From Pseudomonadota bacterium (GTDB taxonomy: Bacteria; Desulfobacterota; Desulfobulbia; Desulfobulbales; JAGXFP01), in NCBI GenBank assembly GCA_030673265.1, contig DAOVJK010000103.1:1-9344 (forward strand): a DNA stretch of 9,344 bases, given 5' to 3'. The position numbers were made by a program, and so were the translations under genes. The notes under the pieces are model-generated. The model ran no database searches and was not told the origin of the DNA. It saw only the letters and a list, made by a program, of their open reading frames with translations. Shown here piece after piece: positions 1 through 6,582 of this stretch (the stretch's first letter is position 1; each line of letters begins with the position of its first letter).

Positions 1-81
1 CATGAAATATGCGGGTTAGTGATTCTGTCTGGCCACCATCTGGCTTTTGAACTGATGGTTCAGCAAAGCCTTACTTGCTAA
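1..81 (+). CDS. Possible 3' end of an upstream gene (partial, product unknown)
   Basis: The first reading frame is open from base 1 to a TAA at 79-81 and gives 26 residues ending in MVQQSLTC. The other two + frames close within about 20 bases. No start is visible, so if real this is the C-terminus of a gene cut by the left edge. I do not recognise the product. The strong + strand terminator at 201-239 shows that a transcript does arrive from this side, which mildly supports a gene here. An open run of 26 codons can easily occur by chance, so the call is tentative. Confidence 0.35.
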   Translation, partial: HEICGLVILSGHHLAFELMVQQSLTC

Positions 82-158
82 AAATAATAGTCCCGGGCAT
101 TGGTCTGTTCAAGCAGTCGTTGTTATAGGCTTGCTCCTGGTTTTTTGTAGGGGGAGGC

Positions 159-212
159 ATGGAATCCTGCCCAAAGTTAAATTGTGAGAAGAACTGCCCG
201 AAAAGGCCGTAA
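159..212 (+). CDS. Cysteine-rich mini-ORF, 17 residues, uncertain
   Basis: ATG at 159 opens a 17-codon frame, MESCPKLNCEKNCPKRP, with cysteines at residues 4, 9 and 13 and a net positive charge. A very purine-rich, Shine-Dalgarno-like GGGGGAGG lies at 150-157 but ends only one base before the ATG, which is too close for good initiation. The stop codon falls inside the left arm of the terminator hairpin (201-239), as happens with leader peptides and with short genes that run into their own terminator. No family is recognised. It may simply be chance within a 3' untranslated region. Confidence 0.15.
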   Translation: MESCPKLNCEKNCPKRP

Positions 213-239
213 CCAGATTAATGGTTGCGGCCTTTTTTT
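201..239 (+). terminator. Strong intrinsic terminator, probably bidirectional
   Basis: GGCCGTAACCA (205-215) pairs with TGGTTGCGGCC (222-232) over 11 pairs with a single G-U and a six-base loop GATTAA. Seven T residues follow at 233-239, which is a textbook rho-independent terminator for the + strand. The AAAA at 201-204 reads as TTTT on the minus strand, so the same hairpin can also end the transcript of the minus-strand PilZ gene, whose stop codon is at 311-313. Confidence 0.9.
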
Positions 240-310
240 GTTATCGTTTTCATCAGTGGTAGTGGTAGTGGTTGGAAAAGCCATACTATTGTGAGCGGAT
301 AGAAGCTGAT

Positions 311-1084
311 TTATAAAGGGATACTCTCCAAAAATGTTACGAGGGCGCGGGCTTTTTCTTTAAGGTAGGCGCTTTTAAAGAAAAATCTTATGCCGTAATA
401 AGATATACCTTGTTCATGATCATAAATGGCTCTTACCACTACCCCCTTGTTTATTAATGGGGTTATGTGCCTGCCAGCAGTTGTTTGATTAGGGGGGATT
501 GCTATAAAGATTTCTTTGATAATTGAGTCAACAGGATACTTTTCTTTCCCTGAATTATGACATACCAGCATGCCCCCCTCACTGAGGTTGTTTACCTGGG
601 CATTATCCATATGATTGTCGATTGCCTTGAAGATAACTTTGGTGCCGATTGGCGTTTCCACTCTGTGATAGCGCCTTTTTTGCAAGTAGAAGATTTTATC
701 GGGCGGCTTTATCTGCAGGTTTATCTGGAAAACGGAGTGATAAGATGCCGCATTCTCGGCCCGGAAATAATTCCAGATTCCGTGTTTGTTTTTGAAAAAT
801 AAATAAAATAATTCATTGCTATCACGCCAGCCGAAAGGTTTGTCTATCTGGATTTTGCCGGTGATTATATCTAGAGGTTGATGCTGCTCATAAACCTTGC
901 CTCTTTCAGTGATGATGGTCAGGCGGTTATCTCGTATTTCGCTGAGAATTTCTCTGGTATTACCTCGGACGACTTCCGGGAAGAGATTTTCCCCCTCACC
1001 ATTAAGCCATGGAGAGTTCCTGGCAATATTCAATATCAGGTCTGTATCGGTTCGGTTGCTGTGCATTATTTTCTTCTGTGGCAT
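311..1084 (-). CDS. YcgR-like PilZ domain protein, c-di-GMP effector
   Basis: The 257-residue soluble protein has a YcgR-like layout: an N-terminal beta-rich domain (about 40-130) and a C-terminal PilZ domain (about 134-250). The two-part c-di-GMP signature is complete: RRYHR at 137-141 gives RxxxR, and NNLSEGG gives N166, S168 and G171 of the (D/N)xSxxG motif. Proteins of this kind bind c-di-GMP and then act on flagella, pili, polysaccharide export or other targets; nothing here shows which. No signal peptide or membrane segment is seen, so it is cytoplasmic. The start at 1084 is the furthest upstream ATG, because an in-frame TGA lies three codons before it (1091-1093); M7 at 1066 is the alternative. 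No good Shine-Dalgarno precedes either. It is transcribed away from the PilZ-acyltransferase gene and converges on the terminator at 201-239. Confidence 0.85.
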   Translation of the reverse strand: MPQKKIMHSNRTDTDLILNIARNSPWLNGEGENLFPEVVRGNTREILSEIRDNRLTIITERGKVYEQHQPLDIITGKIQIDKPFGWRDSNELFYLFFKNKHGIWNYFRAENAASYHSVFQINLQIKPPDKIFYLQKRRYHRVETPIGTKVIFKAIDNHMDNAQVNNLSEGGMLVCHNSGKEKYPVDSIIKEIFIAIPPNQTTAGRHITPLINKGVVVRAIYDHEQGISYYGIRFFFKSAYLKEKARALVTFLESIPL

Positions 1085-1335
1085 CTGCTGTCAGTCCATA
1101 AGTGATGTGTTGAGTGCTTCCATAATTCCCATCGGCATTAATAAATATGCGCTAAATGCTATCAATATCTTCGGACATAATAACTTTTTTGTCTGTAGGG
1201 GATTCTTGATTTATTTTGTAGGGGAAATCATAAAAACAACCCTAGAAGGCTTTTGCTTGAGCAGCGGAATTCACTGTGTGATAGAAAGAAAGTAATTAAT
1301 TTTAACTGTCTGGAGATAGGTTGAAATTAATGTTG

Positions 1336-1353
1336 TGACGCTGTTTAGCGTTA
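1336..1353. repeat. Small inverted repeat in the divergent promoter region
   Basis: TGACGCT (1336-1342) and AGCGTTA (1347-1353) form a dyad around a GTTT loop: five perfect pairs (ACGCT with AGCGT), one G-T pair and a T-A pair. There is no T-tract suitable for a terminator. It lies about 80 bases before the 1432 gene and overlaps a weak -10 candidate, so it could be an operator or a small leader hairpin. The evidence is only the symmetry. Confidence 0.3.
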
Positions 1354-1419
1354 TTTGGCGGGATCCTACATTGTGGTAGTGAGGGCTGTTGCGGCTGGAA
1401 TTGTCATCAGAGTGAAACC

Positions 1420-1425
1420 AGGAGG
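1420..1425 (+). promoter_or_regulatory. Strong ribosome binding site that fixes the start at 1432
   Basis: AGGAGG stands six bases before ATG 1432. It is the best Shine-Dalgarno sequence in the window and makes the 1432 start very likely. Confidence 0.85.
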
Positions 1426-1431
1426 CAGGAT

Positions 1432-3489
1432 ATGATAAATGCAGAAAGTAGACGCAATGAACTGGTTATTACAGAAAAACGAGGGACTAGAGGTGCGGAG
1501 AGGACGGGCAGGCATGTCAAAGCGGGCGGGGTGATCAACTCTCTTAACAGGATTAATTTCCATGGCGGGCATGTTTTCGTCCGGCTCAGGCATATCTGGA
1601 ACAATTCCTTTAAGACTGTCGCGGCCAAACCTGAACCGGGAGAGGGTGCCGGCATCCAATTGTCGTGGGACGAAGCTGGAAGGGCTTTAAGCAAAGATAT
1701 TTATTTATACGAGTACTGCGGAGTGTTTTACACGGATGGGCTTAAAATGGTCTGGGTCAAAGCTGGTTTGATCTCAATGGACACCTGTGGCGTCGCACTT
1801 GCGGCACCGGAGGGAGGGGATGAAGTAAACGAACGGCAGCACCGGAGGTACCTATGCCTTGAGATTGCCACAAGGCTTGCCCAGGGTCTCATCAGTCTGC
1901 GGGGTGTAATGAAAGATTATAGTGCGGCGGCATTTGCGATTGTTGTTGCCGCAGATCAGCGGGCTGTCGTCAGGGAGATAAATGTCGATATGCCGGTAAA
2001 TATAGTCCTGGGTGACGGCGACGAGGTGCTGCTGGCCGCGACTTGCCGCATCGTCCGGACATTGACCACGGATAAGGAAATCACCATGGTTCTAGCGCCT
2101 GTTGCGACCAATATAAGCCGATTTAAGCCTAAAAAGTACCGGGGTATTCGGCAGAATTTAACCCCGCAGCCGTCTATAGAATTTAACCACCCGTTTTCGG
2201 GTAAAAAAATATCTTTAAAGGCAGTAGATATTTCCGGGTCAGGGATATCCGTTGAAGAAGCTTCGACAGATTCCCTGCTGATGGCTGGAATGATTATCCC
2301 GGCCATGGCCATAACCTTTGCCAAAAGTTTTCAAATTCAGTGCCGGACCCAAGTGTTATATAACAGATGTCCAGGGGAGGGTAAATCGGTTCAGGCGGGT
2401 CTCGTTTTCACGGATATGGATGGTGAAAATCAGCTGCAACTCGCATCCATCCTTTTTCAGGCGAAAAATGACCGGTCCTATGTTGGAACTGATGTCAATC
2501 AGGACGATTTGTGGAATTTCTTCTTTGAGACAGGGTTTATCTATCCCAATAAATATAAGGACATAGAGGCACAGAAAGGAAAATTCAGAGCCCTGTACAG
2601 CCGATTGTACAATGGCTGTCCGGATATAGCCCGTCATATAGTTTACCGGGATAAAGGCGTTATTAATGGTCATGTTTCCATGTTCAGGTACTATCAAAAA
2701 ACATGGATTCTTCATCACCATGCTGCAATAAGATCCAGCCAGCATAAGGCTGGGCTGGTCGTTATGGACCATATCCTCCAGCATATTAATGAGGTTCACC
2801 ATTTAGCTGATGCGGCGATGGACTATATTGCCTGTTATTTCCGCCCGAACAATCGTTTTGCGAACAGAGCCTTTGGTGGGGCATTAAGGTCCCTGCAGGA
2901 TCCTCGGAAAAGTTCCCTCGATGAATTTGCCTATTTTCATCATGGCGACAGTGGGATGAGGGAGTTGCCGAACGATTGGGATTTGGCGCAAAGCTGCCGT
3001 GAGGATTTCGTAAGGGTGAAATCATATTATGACAAGATATCTGGAGGGTTGATGCTGGACAGCCTTGATCTGGGCGAGGTGCCGCTGGCCGAAGGGGAGA
3101 TTAATTCCATTTATAGATCGCATGGCCTTAAAAGAGAGAGAAAATTCTATTCATTGAAAAATCAGCACGGCCGGTTGACGGCAATGTTTATCTTGAATTT
3201 CTCAGATGCCGGATTAAATATGTCCTCATTAACTAATTGTATTCAGATTGTTGTTATTGATGAAGAAAAAGTCGGGTCTGACAAAATAAAAAGTGGGCTG
3301 GATATCTTGGGCGCCCATTATGGAGGCGAGGCTCCTGTTCTGTTATTCCCGCGGAGATATGCTGACGATAATGATTTGGCTTATGAAAATATTTATACTT
3401 TGGGGGTTCTGAGTTTGAATTATATTAGTAAATTCCTGGATTTTATGACAGGCCTGACAAAATCTCCGTTGCGTCTAGCCAAAAAATAA
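1432..3489 (+). CDS. Tandem PilZ-like protein with C-terminal acyltransferase-like (GNAT-type) domain
   Basis: The 685-residue protein has no signal peptide or clear membrane helix. Residues 1-130 are unassigned and may be a YcgR-N-like barrel. A first PilZ-like module (about 136-228) keeps RRY at 138-140, but C142 stands where the second arginine of RxxxR belongs, and the second motif reads D162, S164, A167. A second module (about 234-345) keeps D266, S268 and G271 (DISGSG) but has Y236 at the first arginine position and R240 at the second. Residues about 355-600 resemble a GNAT acyltransferase: strands around GHVSMFRYY and TWILHHHAA (412-432), a helix with small residues (439-453), then a further strand and helix. 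This fold call is by eye. A ligand domain joined to a GNAT is known in mycobacterial cAMP-regulated Pat, so c-di-GMP-regulated acylation is a reasonable guess. The HD-GYP gene follows 186 bases on in the same direction. Confidence 0.7.
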   Translation: MINAESRRNELVITEKRGTRGAERTGRHVKAGGVINSLNRINFHGGHVFVRLRHIWNNSFKTVAAKPEPGEGAGIQLSWDEAGRALSKDIYLYEYCGVFYTDGLKMVWVKAGLISMDTCGVALAAPEGGDEVNERQHRRYLCLEIATRLAQGLISLRGVMKDYSAAAFAIVVAADQRAVVREINVDMPVNIVLGDGDEVLLAATCRIVRTLTTDKEITMVLAPVATNISRFKPKKYRGIRQNLTPQPSIEFNHPFSGKKISLKAVDISGSGISVEEASTDSLLMAGMIIPAMAITFAKSFQIQCRTQVLYNRCPGEGKSVQAGLVFTDMDGENQLQLASILFQAKNDRSYVGTDVNQDDLWNFFFETGFIYPNKYKDIEAQKGKFRALYSRLYNGCPDIARHIVYRDKGVINGHVSMFRYYQKTWILHHHAAIRSSQHKAGLVVMDHILQHINEVHHLADAAMDYIACYFRPNNRFANRAFGGALRSLQDPRKSSLDEFAYFHHGDSGMRELPNDWDLAQSCREDFVRVKSYYDKISGGLMLDSLDLGEVPLAEGEINSIYRSHGLKRERKFYSLKNQHGRLTAMFILNFSDAGLNMSSLTNCIQIVVIDEEKVGSDKIKSGLDILGAHYGGEAPVLLFPRRYADDNDLAYENIYTLGVLSLNYISKFLDFMTGLTKSPLRLAKK

Positions 3490-3675
3490 GCTTTGCCGAG
3501 AACAAGACGCGGCAGAAGTCCAGCCGGGGACAGGGCGGCTTGTTTCGCAGCAGCATTTTAACTGTTTACGGATCCGTGCCGGTCTGGTCCGGGTTTATCG
3601 GGTGTTGATATGAAAAAAATGGTTCGTTCAGATGGACGGAGAGCCTTGGCCTCATGTTGGCGGGAACTTTAGCAG
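3490..3675 (+). other. Spacer between the two + strand genes, with weak hairpins
   Basis: Just after the stop codon, CTTTGCCG (3491-3498) pairs with CGGCAGAAG (3510-3518) with one bulged G. A second stem is AGCCG (3522-3526) with CGGCT (3536-3540), followed by TGTTT. Neither has a good T-tract, so termination before the HD-GYP gene would be weak at best and read-through is likely. No clear promoter was found. The last 63 bases hold the mini-ORF at 3610-3672. Confidence 0.35.
3610..3672 (+). CDS. 20-codon upstream mini-ORF before the HD-GYP gene, uncertain
   Basis: ATG 3610 begins a 20-codon frame (MKKMVRSDGR..., strongly basic) whose TAG at 3670-3672 is three bases before ATG 3676 and in the same frame. 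The HD-GYP start itself has only GGCGGG, about 11 bases away, as a weak ribosome binding site. Translation of the mini-ORF could therefore help load the downstream start. The mini-ORF also lacks a good ribosome binding site, so chance is a fair explanation. Confidence 0.2.
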   Translation: MKKMVRSDGRRALASCWREL

Positions 3676-5640
3676 ATGGCTGAAAAATTATTATATAACA
3701 GCAGGATAACAAATACCTATCTCAAGCTGGTCAAGAAAAATTATCCCTACGTAAATATTGCCGAACTTCTGGAATATGCCGGAATGGAGTCATACCAGGT
3801 TGAGGATGAGGGCCATTGGTTTACCCAGGCCCAAGTCAATCGCTTCCAGGAGAAGCTTGTAGTCCTGACCGGCAACATGGAGATTGCCAGGGAGGCTGGA
3901 GCTTTCACGGCCTCACCCGAAGTCATGGGGGGGATCAGAAGATACCTATTGGGGTTGGCCAGTCCCAGCAGGGCTTATGCACTGGTAAGTAAATATACAA
4001 GAAAGTTTACCAGATCTTCCCGCTATGAATCCAGAAAAATAGGGCCTCATAAGATAGAATACACGGTAACTCCTTATGAGGGTGTAGAGGAGGCACCTTT
4101 TCAATGTAAGAACCGATTGGGCTATTTCGAGGCCATCGCCAGGATGTTTGATTACAAACTACCAATTATCGAGCATCCTGAATGCCTGTTTAAAGGCGGC
4201 AAGGTCTGCCGTTATGTTGTTTCCTGGCGTGAGTCGCCCTTTCGCCGCTGGCAAAAAATACGGAATTTAATTGCTGTACCTTTGGTTCTCTCGTTAATGG
4301 CGCTGCCAGCGAATCCTCCCTTGTTTTTCAAAGCAACAGTTGTGTTGGGAGCAATATCGGTTCTTTTGTTGCTTAACTGGCTAATTGTTTTTTCTAAGGT
4401 TCGGGTGCTGGAAGGGGCCATACAGAGCTTGGAGGAATCATCCGATGAACTTATTGAGCAGACAAATATTAACTATAAAAATTCTCTGCTGATCAGTGAA
4501 ATTGGCCAGGCACTCAGCAGACAGCTTGAGTTGGGGGGGCAACTGGATCATATCACCAGGGCATTGCAGAAAAGGCTCGATTATGATCGGGGCTTGATTC
4601 TGATGGCCAATGATGCCCGGACCAGACTGATTTTCCAGACAGGCTACGGCTATAGCAAAAAACAGCTGAAGTTGTTGAAGGAGATTAGTTTTCATCTGGA
4701 TGTTCCAGAGTCCAGAGGGATGTTCGTGGTGGCTTTTAAAGATCAGCAGCCATTTCTGCTGAATGATATTGACGAATTGAAGGATCATCTGTCTGCCAAG
4801 AGTTACGAGTTTGCGCTTAAGATGGGGGCCAGGTCCTTTATCTGCTGCCCGATAGTCTATGAGGGGGAATCACTGGGAATAATAGCGGTTGATAACGTCG
4901 AAACGAAAAAGCCGCTGCTTGAGCGTGACAAGAATTTACTGCTGGGGGTGGCAAATCAGATTGCCATCAGCATCCATAATGCCAAGCTTCTTGCTGACAG
5001 GTTGCGGCAGTTTGAATCAATTCTTCAGGTTCTGGTTGCGTCAACCGATGCCAGAGATCCGATTACCGGCGGGCATTCACTAAGGGTGACCGAATATGTT
5101 GTCGGGATCTGTCGTGAAATGGATTTGAGCCCGGAATACATGGAAATGATCCGGGTCGCAGCCCTCCTACATGATTACGGTAAAATAGGTGTTGAGGATG
5201 AAATTCTGAAAAAACCGGGCAGACTTTCACCGGAACAGTATGAAGTGATTAAGACCCACGTTGATAAATCGCGGACGATTCTGGGAAAAATAGAATTTGA
5301 AGGAATTTATCAGGAGGTGCCTGGAATTGTTGGCTCGCACCATGAAAAAATGGATGGAAGCGGCTATCCGAGAGGGCTGAAAAATAACGAGATTCCCCTT
5401 GGGGCCAAGATTATCGCCGTGGCCGATGTCTTTGAGGCCCTTACCTCCAGAAGACAGTATCGGGAGCCAATCCCCCCCGAGCAGGCACTCGACAAGATGG
5501 TGAAAAAAATTGGGATCTATTATGACCAGAGCTGCATGGAGGCCCTTATAAATTATTACAATGATTGCGAGGCGGAAAAGCCTTATTTGTATTCAGCGGA
5601 GCCAGTCGACATGGCAGAAACTCAGGCTAATGCGCAATGA
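3676..5640 (+). CDS. Membrane HD-GYP c-di-GMP phosphodiesterase with V4R-like and GAF domains
   Basis: The 654-residue protein should hydrolyse c-di-GMP at the inner membrane. Residues 1-184 form a cytoplasmic input domain whose end (C170, G174-G175, C178, W184) resembles V4R ligand-binding domains; that assignment is by pattern only. Basic residues (186-196) precede two hydrophobic helices (about 197-212 and 216-240) joined by a very short loop, so both ends face the cytoplasm. A coiled-coil linker (243-275) leads to a GAF domain (about 275-438, ending LLLGVANQIAISIHNAKLL). The HD-GYP domain (about 445-628) has all expected residues: H467, H499-D500 (HDYGKIGV), K503, H528, H555-H556, D560 and GSGYP (561-565), and D584. 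It should therefore be active. The ribosome binding site is weak, with a mini-ORF just upstream. It lies downstream of the PilZ-acyltransferase-like gene in the same direction. Confidence 0.9.
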   Translation: MAEKLLYNSRITNTYLKLVKKNYPYVNIAELLEYAGMESYQVEDEGHWFTQAQVNRFQEKLVVLTGNMEIAREAGAFTASPEVMGGIRRYLLGLASPSRAYALVSKYTRKFTRSSRYESRKIGPHKIEYTVTPYEGVEEAPFQCKNRLGYFEAIARMFDYKLPIIEHPECLFKGGKVCRYVVSWRESPFRRWQKIRNLIAVPLVLSLMALPANPPLFFKATVVLGAISVLLLLNWLIVFSKVRVLEGAIQSLEESSDELIEQTNINYKNSLLISEIGQALSRQLELGGQLDHITRALQKRLDYDRGLILMANDARTRLIFQTGYGYSKKQLKLLKEISFHLDVPESRGMFVVAFKDQQPFLLNDIDELKDHLSAKSYEFALKMGARSFICCPIVYEGESLGIIAVDNVETKKPLLERDKNLLLGVANQIAISIHNAKLLADRLRQFESILQVLVASTDARDPITGGHSLRVTEYVVGICREMDLSPEYMEMIRVAALLHDYGKIGVEDEILKKPGRLSPEQYEVIKTHVDKSRTILGKIEFEGIYQEVPGIVGSHHEKMDGSGYPRGLKNNEIPLGAKIIAVADVFEALTSRRQYREPIPPEQALDKMVKKIGIYYDQSCMEALINYYNDCEAEKPYLYSAEPVDMAETQANAQ

Positions 5641-5674
5641 GAGTTCTGGGCGGGGCGATTCTTCCTTCCGGGCT

Positions 5675-6484
5675 TCAGATTGCCGGTTTTATGCCACGGC
5701 TGAGGATGATTGGTGAATAAGTAAATCGGGCGGGGTTGTAAAAAAATCTTTTAAATTCTTCGAGGAACTCGTCATGGCCACCGTCATATTCAGCAAAGTT
5801 GAAGCCGATCTTTTGCGGGGCGATTTCGGCTTTTTTTAGCCAATTAAAGGCATCTGAGTCCTCCAGGTCACCATAAATCACGTGGTGGCCGGCTACCTTT
5901 ATCTGGATATCAGCAAGATTTCTGGTAAAGAGGTGCGAATACAGCTTCCGGCCCGCGAAAGGGTCAAAATTGCTCTTCTCCTGCAGGATGGCCATGATGT
6001 TATATATGGTTCTTTCCAACCGCTCAGGGATATCGAAATGGTTGAGGCAGTTATTGTCGAGGTCGATGAGGCAGATAATACCGCCGGGTTTCAGGATTTT
6101 TAGAATGTTGTCAACGATAGCAGTGGCGCTGTCCAGATGGTATTCCAGAACGAAGCGGACCCAGATGAAATCAAATTTCCCCAGGTCTTCCAGTGACTGC
6201 CCGATATCGCGGCAGTGAAAGGCTATGCCCTTTTCCTGGTAATTGTTTTCGGCGTAATTTATGCGTTTTTCTGAGAAGTCGATGCCAATTGTTTGGCCGT
6301 TGGGTTGGATCAGCCGGTGCAGGGCGGCGGTCGTTTTCCCCGGTCCGCAGCCCAGATCGGCAACCCTCATGCCTGGCTTTATCCCGGCCCAGCGTGCCTG
6401 CTCAACGACTTTGCTGTCATCGGTTTTCAATTCCAGGCGGAGTGATTCATCGCCACTTTCCATCAGGTAATTTGATTTAGTCAT
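5675..6484 (-). CDS. Class I SAM-dependent methyltransferase
   Basis: The 269-residue protein has the Rossmann-type methyltransferase core of the methyltransferase-11/25 kind. Motif I is VADLGCGPG (41-49), the acidic residue after strand 2 is D69 in IGIDFSEKR, C91-R92-D93 marks the adenine side, FDFIWVRFVLEY (104-115) is strand 4, and LKPGGIICLID (131-141) is the post-strand-4 motif. The C-terminal part (145-269) is helical and variable and should bind the acceptor; its substrate cannot be read from sequence. It looks cytoplasmic, without signal or membrane segments. The start at 6484 lacks a clear Shine-Dalgarno; M8 at 6463 is no better. The gene follows the response regulator by 98 bases on the same strand, so it may be the last gene of that operon or have its own promoter. 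It converges with the HD-GYP gene, 34 bases between stops, and no terminator hairpin is visible there. Confidence 0.85.
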   Translation of the reverse strand: MTKSNYLMESGDESLRLELKTDDSKVVEQARWAGIKPGMRVADLGCGPGKTTAALHRLIQPNGQTIGIDFSEKRINYAENNYQEKGIAFHCRDIGQSLEDLGKFDFIWVRFVLEYHLDSATAIVDNILKILKPGGIICLIDLDNNCLNHFDIPERLERTIYNIMAILQEKSNFDPFAGRKLYSHLFTRNLADIQIKVAGHHVIYGDLEDSDAFNWLKKAEIAPQKIGFNFAEYDGGHDEFLEEFKRFFYNPARFTYSPIILSRGIKPAI

Positions 6485-6582
6485 GCCAGTACCAGGATGC
6501 GTGCCCCAAAGGGTTAAATTAGATGCCTTTGCTGATTTTATGTTTGTTATTCTCTCGTGGCCGAACTTTCAGGAAAAATGGT

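Larger units (their letters stand above)
82..310. other. Non-coding stretch with terminator, small ORF and short repeats
   Basis: No convincing gene lies between the possible upstream gene end and the stop of the PilZ gene. The stretch holds a 17-codon ORF (159-212), an intrinsic terminator (201-239), three copies of GTGGTA (256-273, last copy GTGGTT) and a 14-base match to the E. coli lac operator (288-301). A small hairpin (GGCA and GG pairing with CC and TGCC, around 156-172) precedes the terminator. I compared the stretch by eye with common riboswitch cores (GEMM, cobalamin, SAM, TPP, glycine, fluoride) and with 6S and SRP RNA and saw no match. Confidence 0.5.
1085..1431. promoter_or_regulatory. 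Divergent intergenic region between the two PilZ genes
   Basis: These 347 bases separate two divergent genes and must hold the starts of both transcripts unless these lie inside the genes. No RNA gene is seen. On the + strand there are only weak sigma70-like pairs: TTGATT (1206-1211) with CATAAA (1229-1234), spacer 17, and TTGAAA (1321-1326) with TTTAGC (1344-1349), spacer 17. The second -10 overlaps the dyad at 1336-1353. No -24/-12 (sigma54) element with correct spacing was found. On the minus strand, in frame with the PilZ gene, there is a short run of codons ending in TGA at 1091-1093 (ATG at 1138, 15 codons) without a ribosome binding site. A c-di-GMP riboswitch (GEMM) core was looked for and not seen. 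Confidence 0.4.

Noticed and set aside
256..273. Three tandem GTGGTA units as a CRISPR-like or variable repeat
   Set aside because: Units are only six bases with no spacers; too short and too few to be more than a local simple repeat.
1091..1138. 15-codon minus-strand ORF in frame upstream of the PilZ gene
   Set aside because: No Shine-Dalgarno before any of its ATGs. The frame stays open only because the region is short and T-rich on this strand; nothing suggests translation.
897..1295. 132-residue + strand ORF overlapping the PilZ gene and the intergenic region
   Set aside because: Two thirds of its first half is antisense to a clear PilZ gene. It has no recognisable domain, an odd mix of basic and hydrophobic residues, and no ribosome binding site.
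1358..1376. Possible sigma54 promoter starting TTGGCGGG before the 1432 gene
   Set aside because: No TTGC element stands at the required distance from the GG; the nearby TTGT is out of register.
1956..2802. Minus-strand ORFs of 122 and 148 residues inside the 685-residue gene
   Set aside because: Antisense shadows of a gene with two PilZ modules and a strong ribosome binding site; no domain seen in either.
3490..3675. Possible c-di-GMP riboswitch before the HD-GYP gene
   Set aside because: The conserved GEMM core and its tetraloop-receptor context are not present; only short unrelated stems are seen.
5882..6480. Several + strand ORFs inside the methyltransferase gene
   Set aside because: All are antisense to a gene with intact methyltransferase motifs, and none resembles a protein family.
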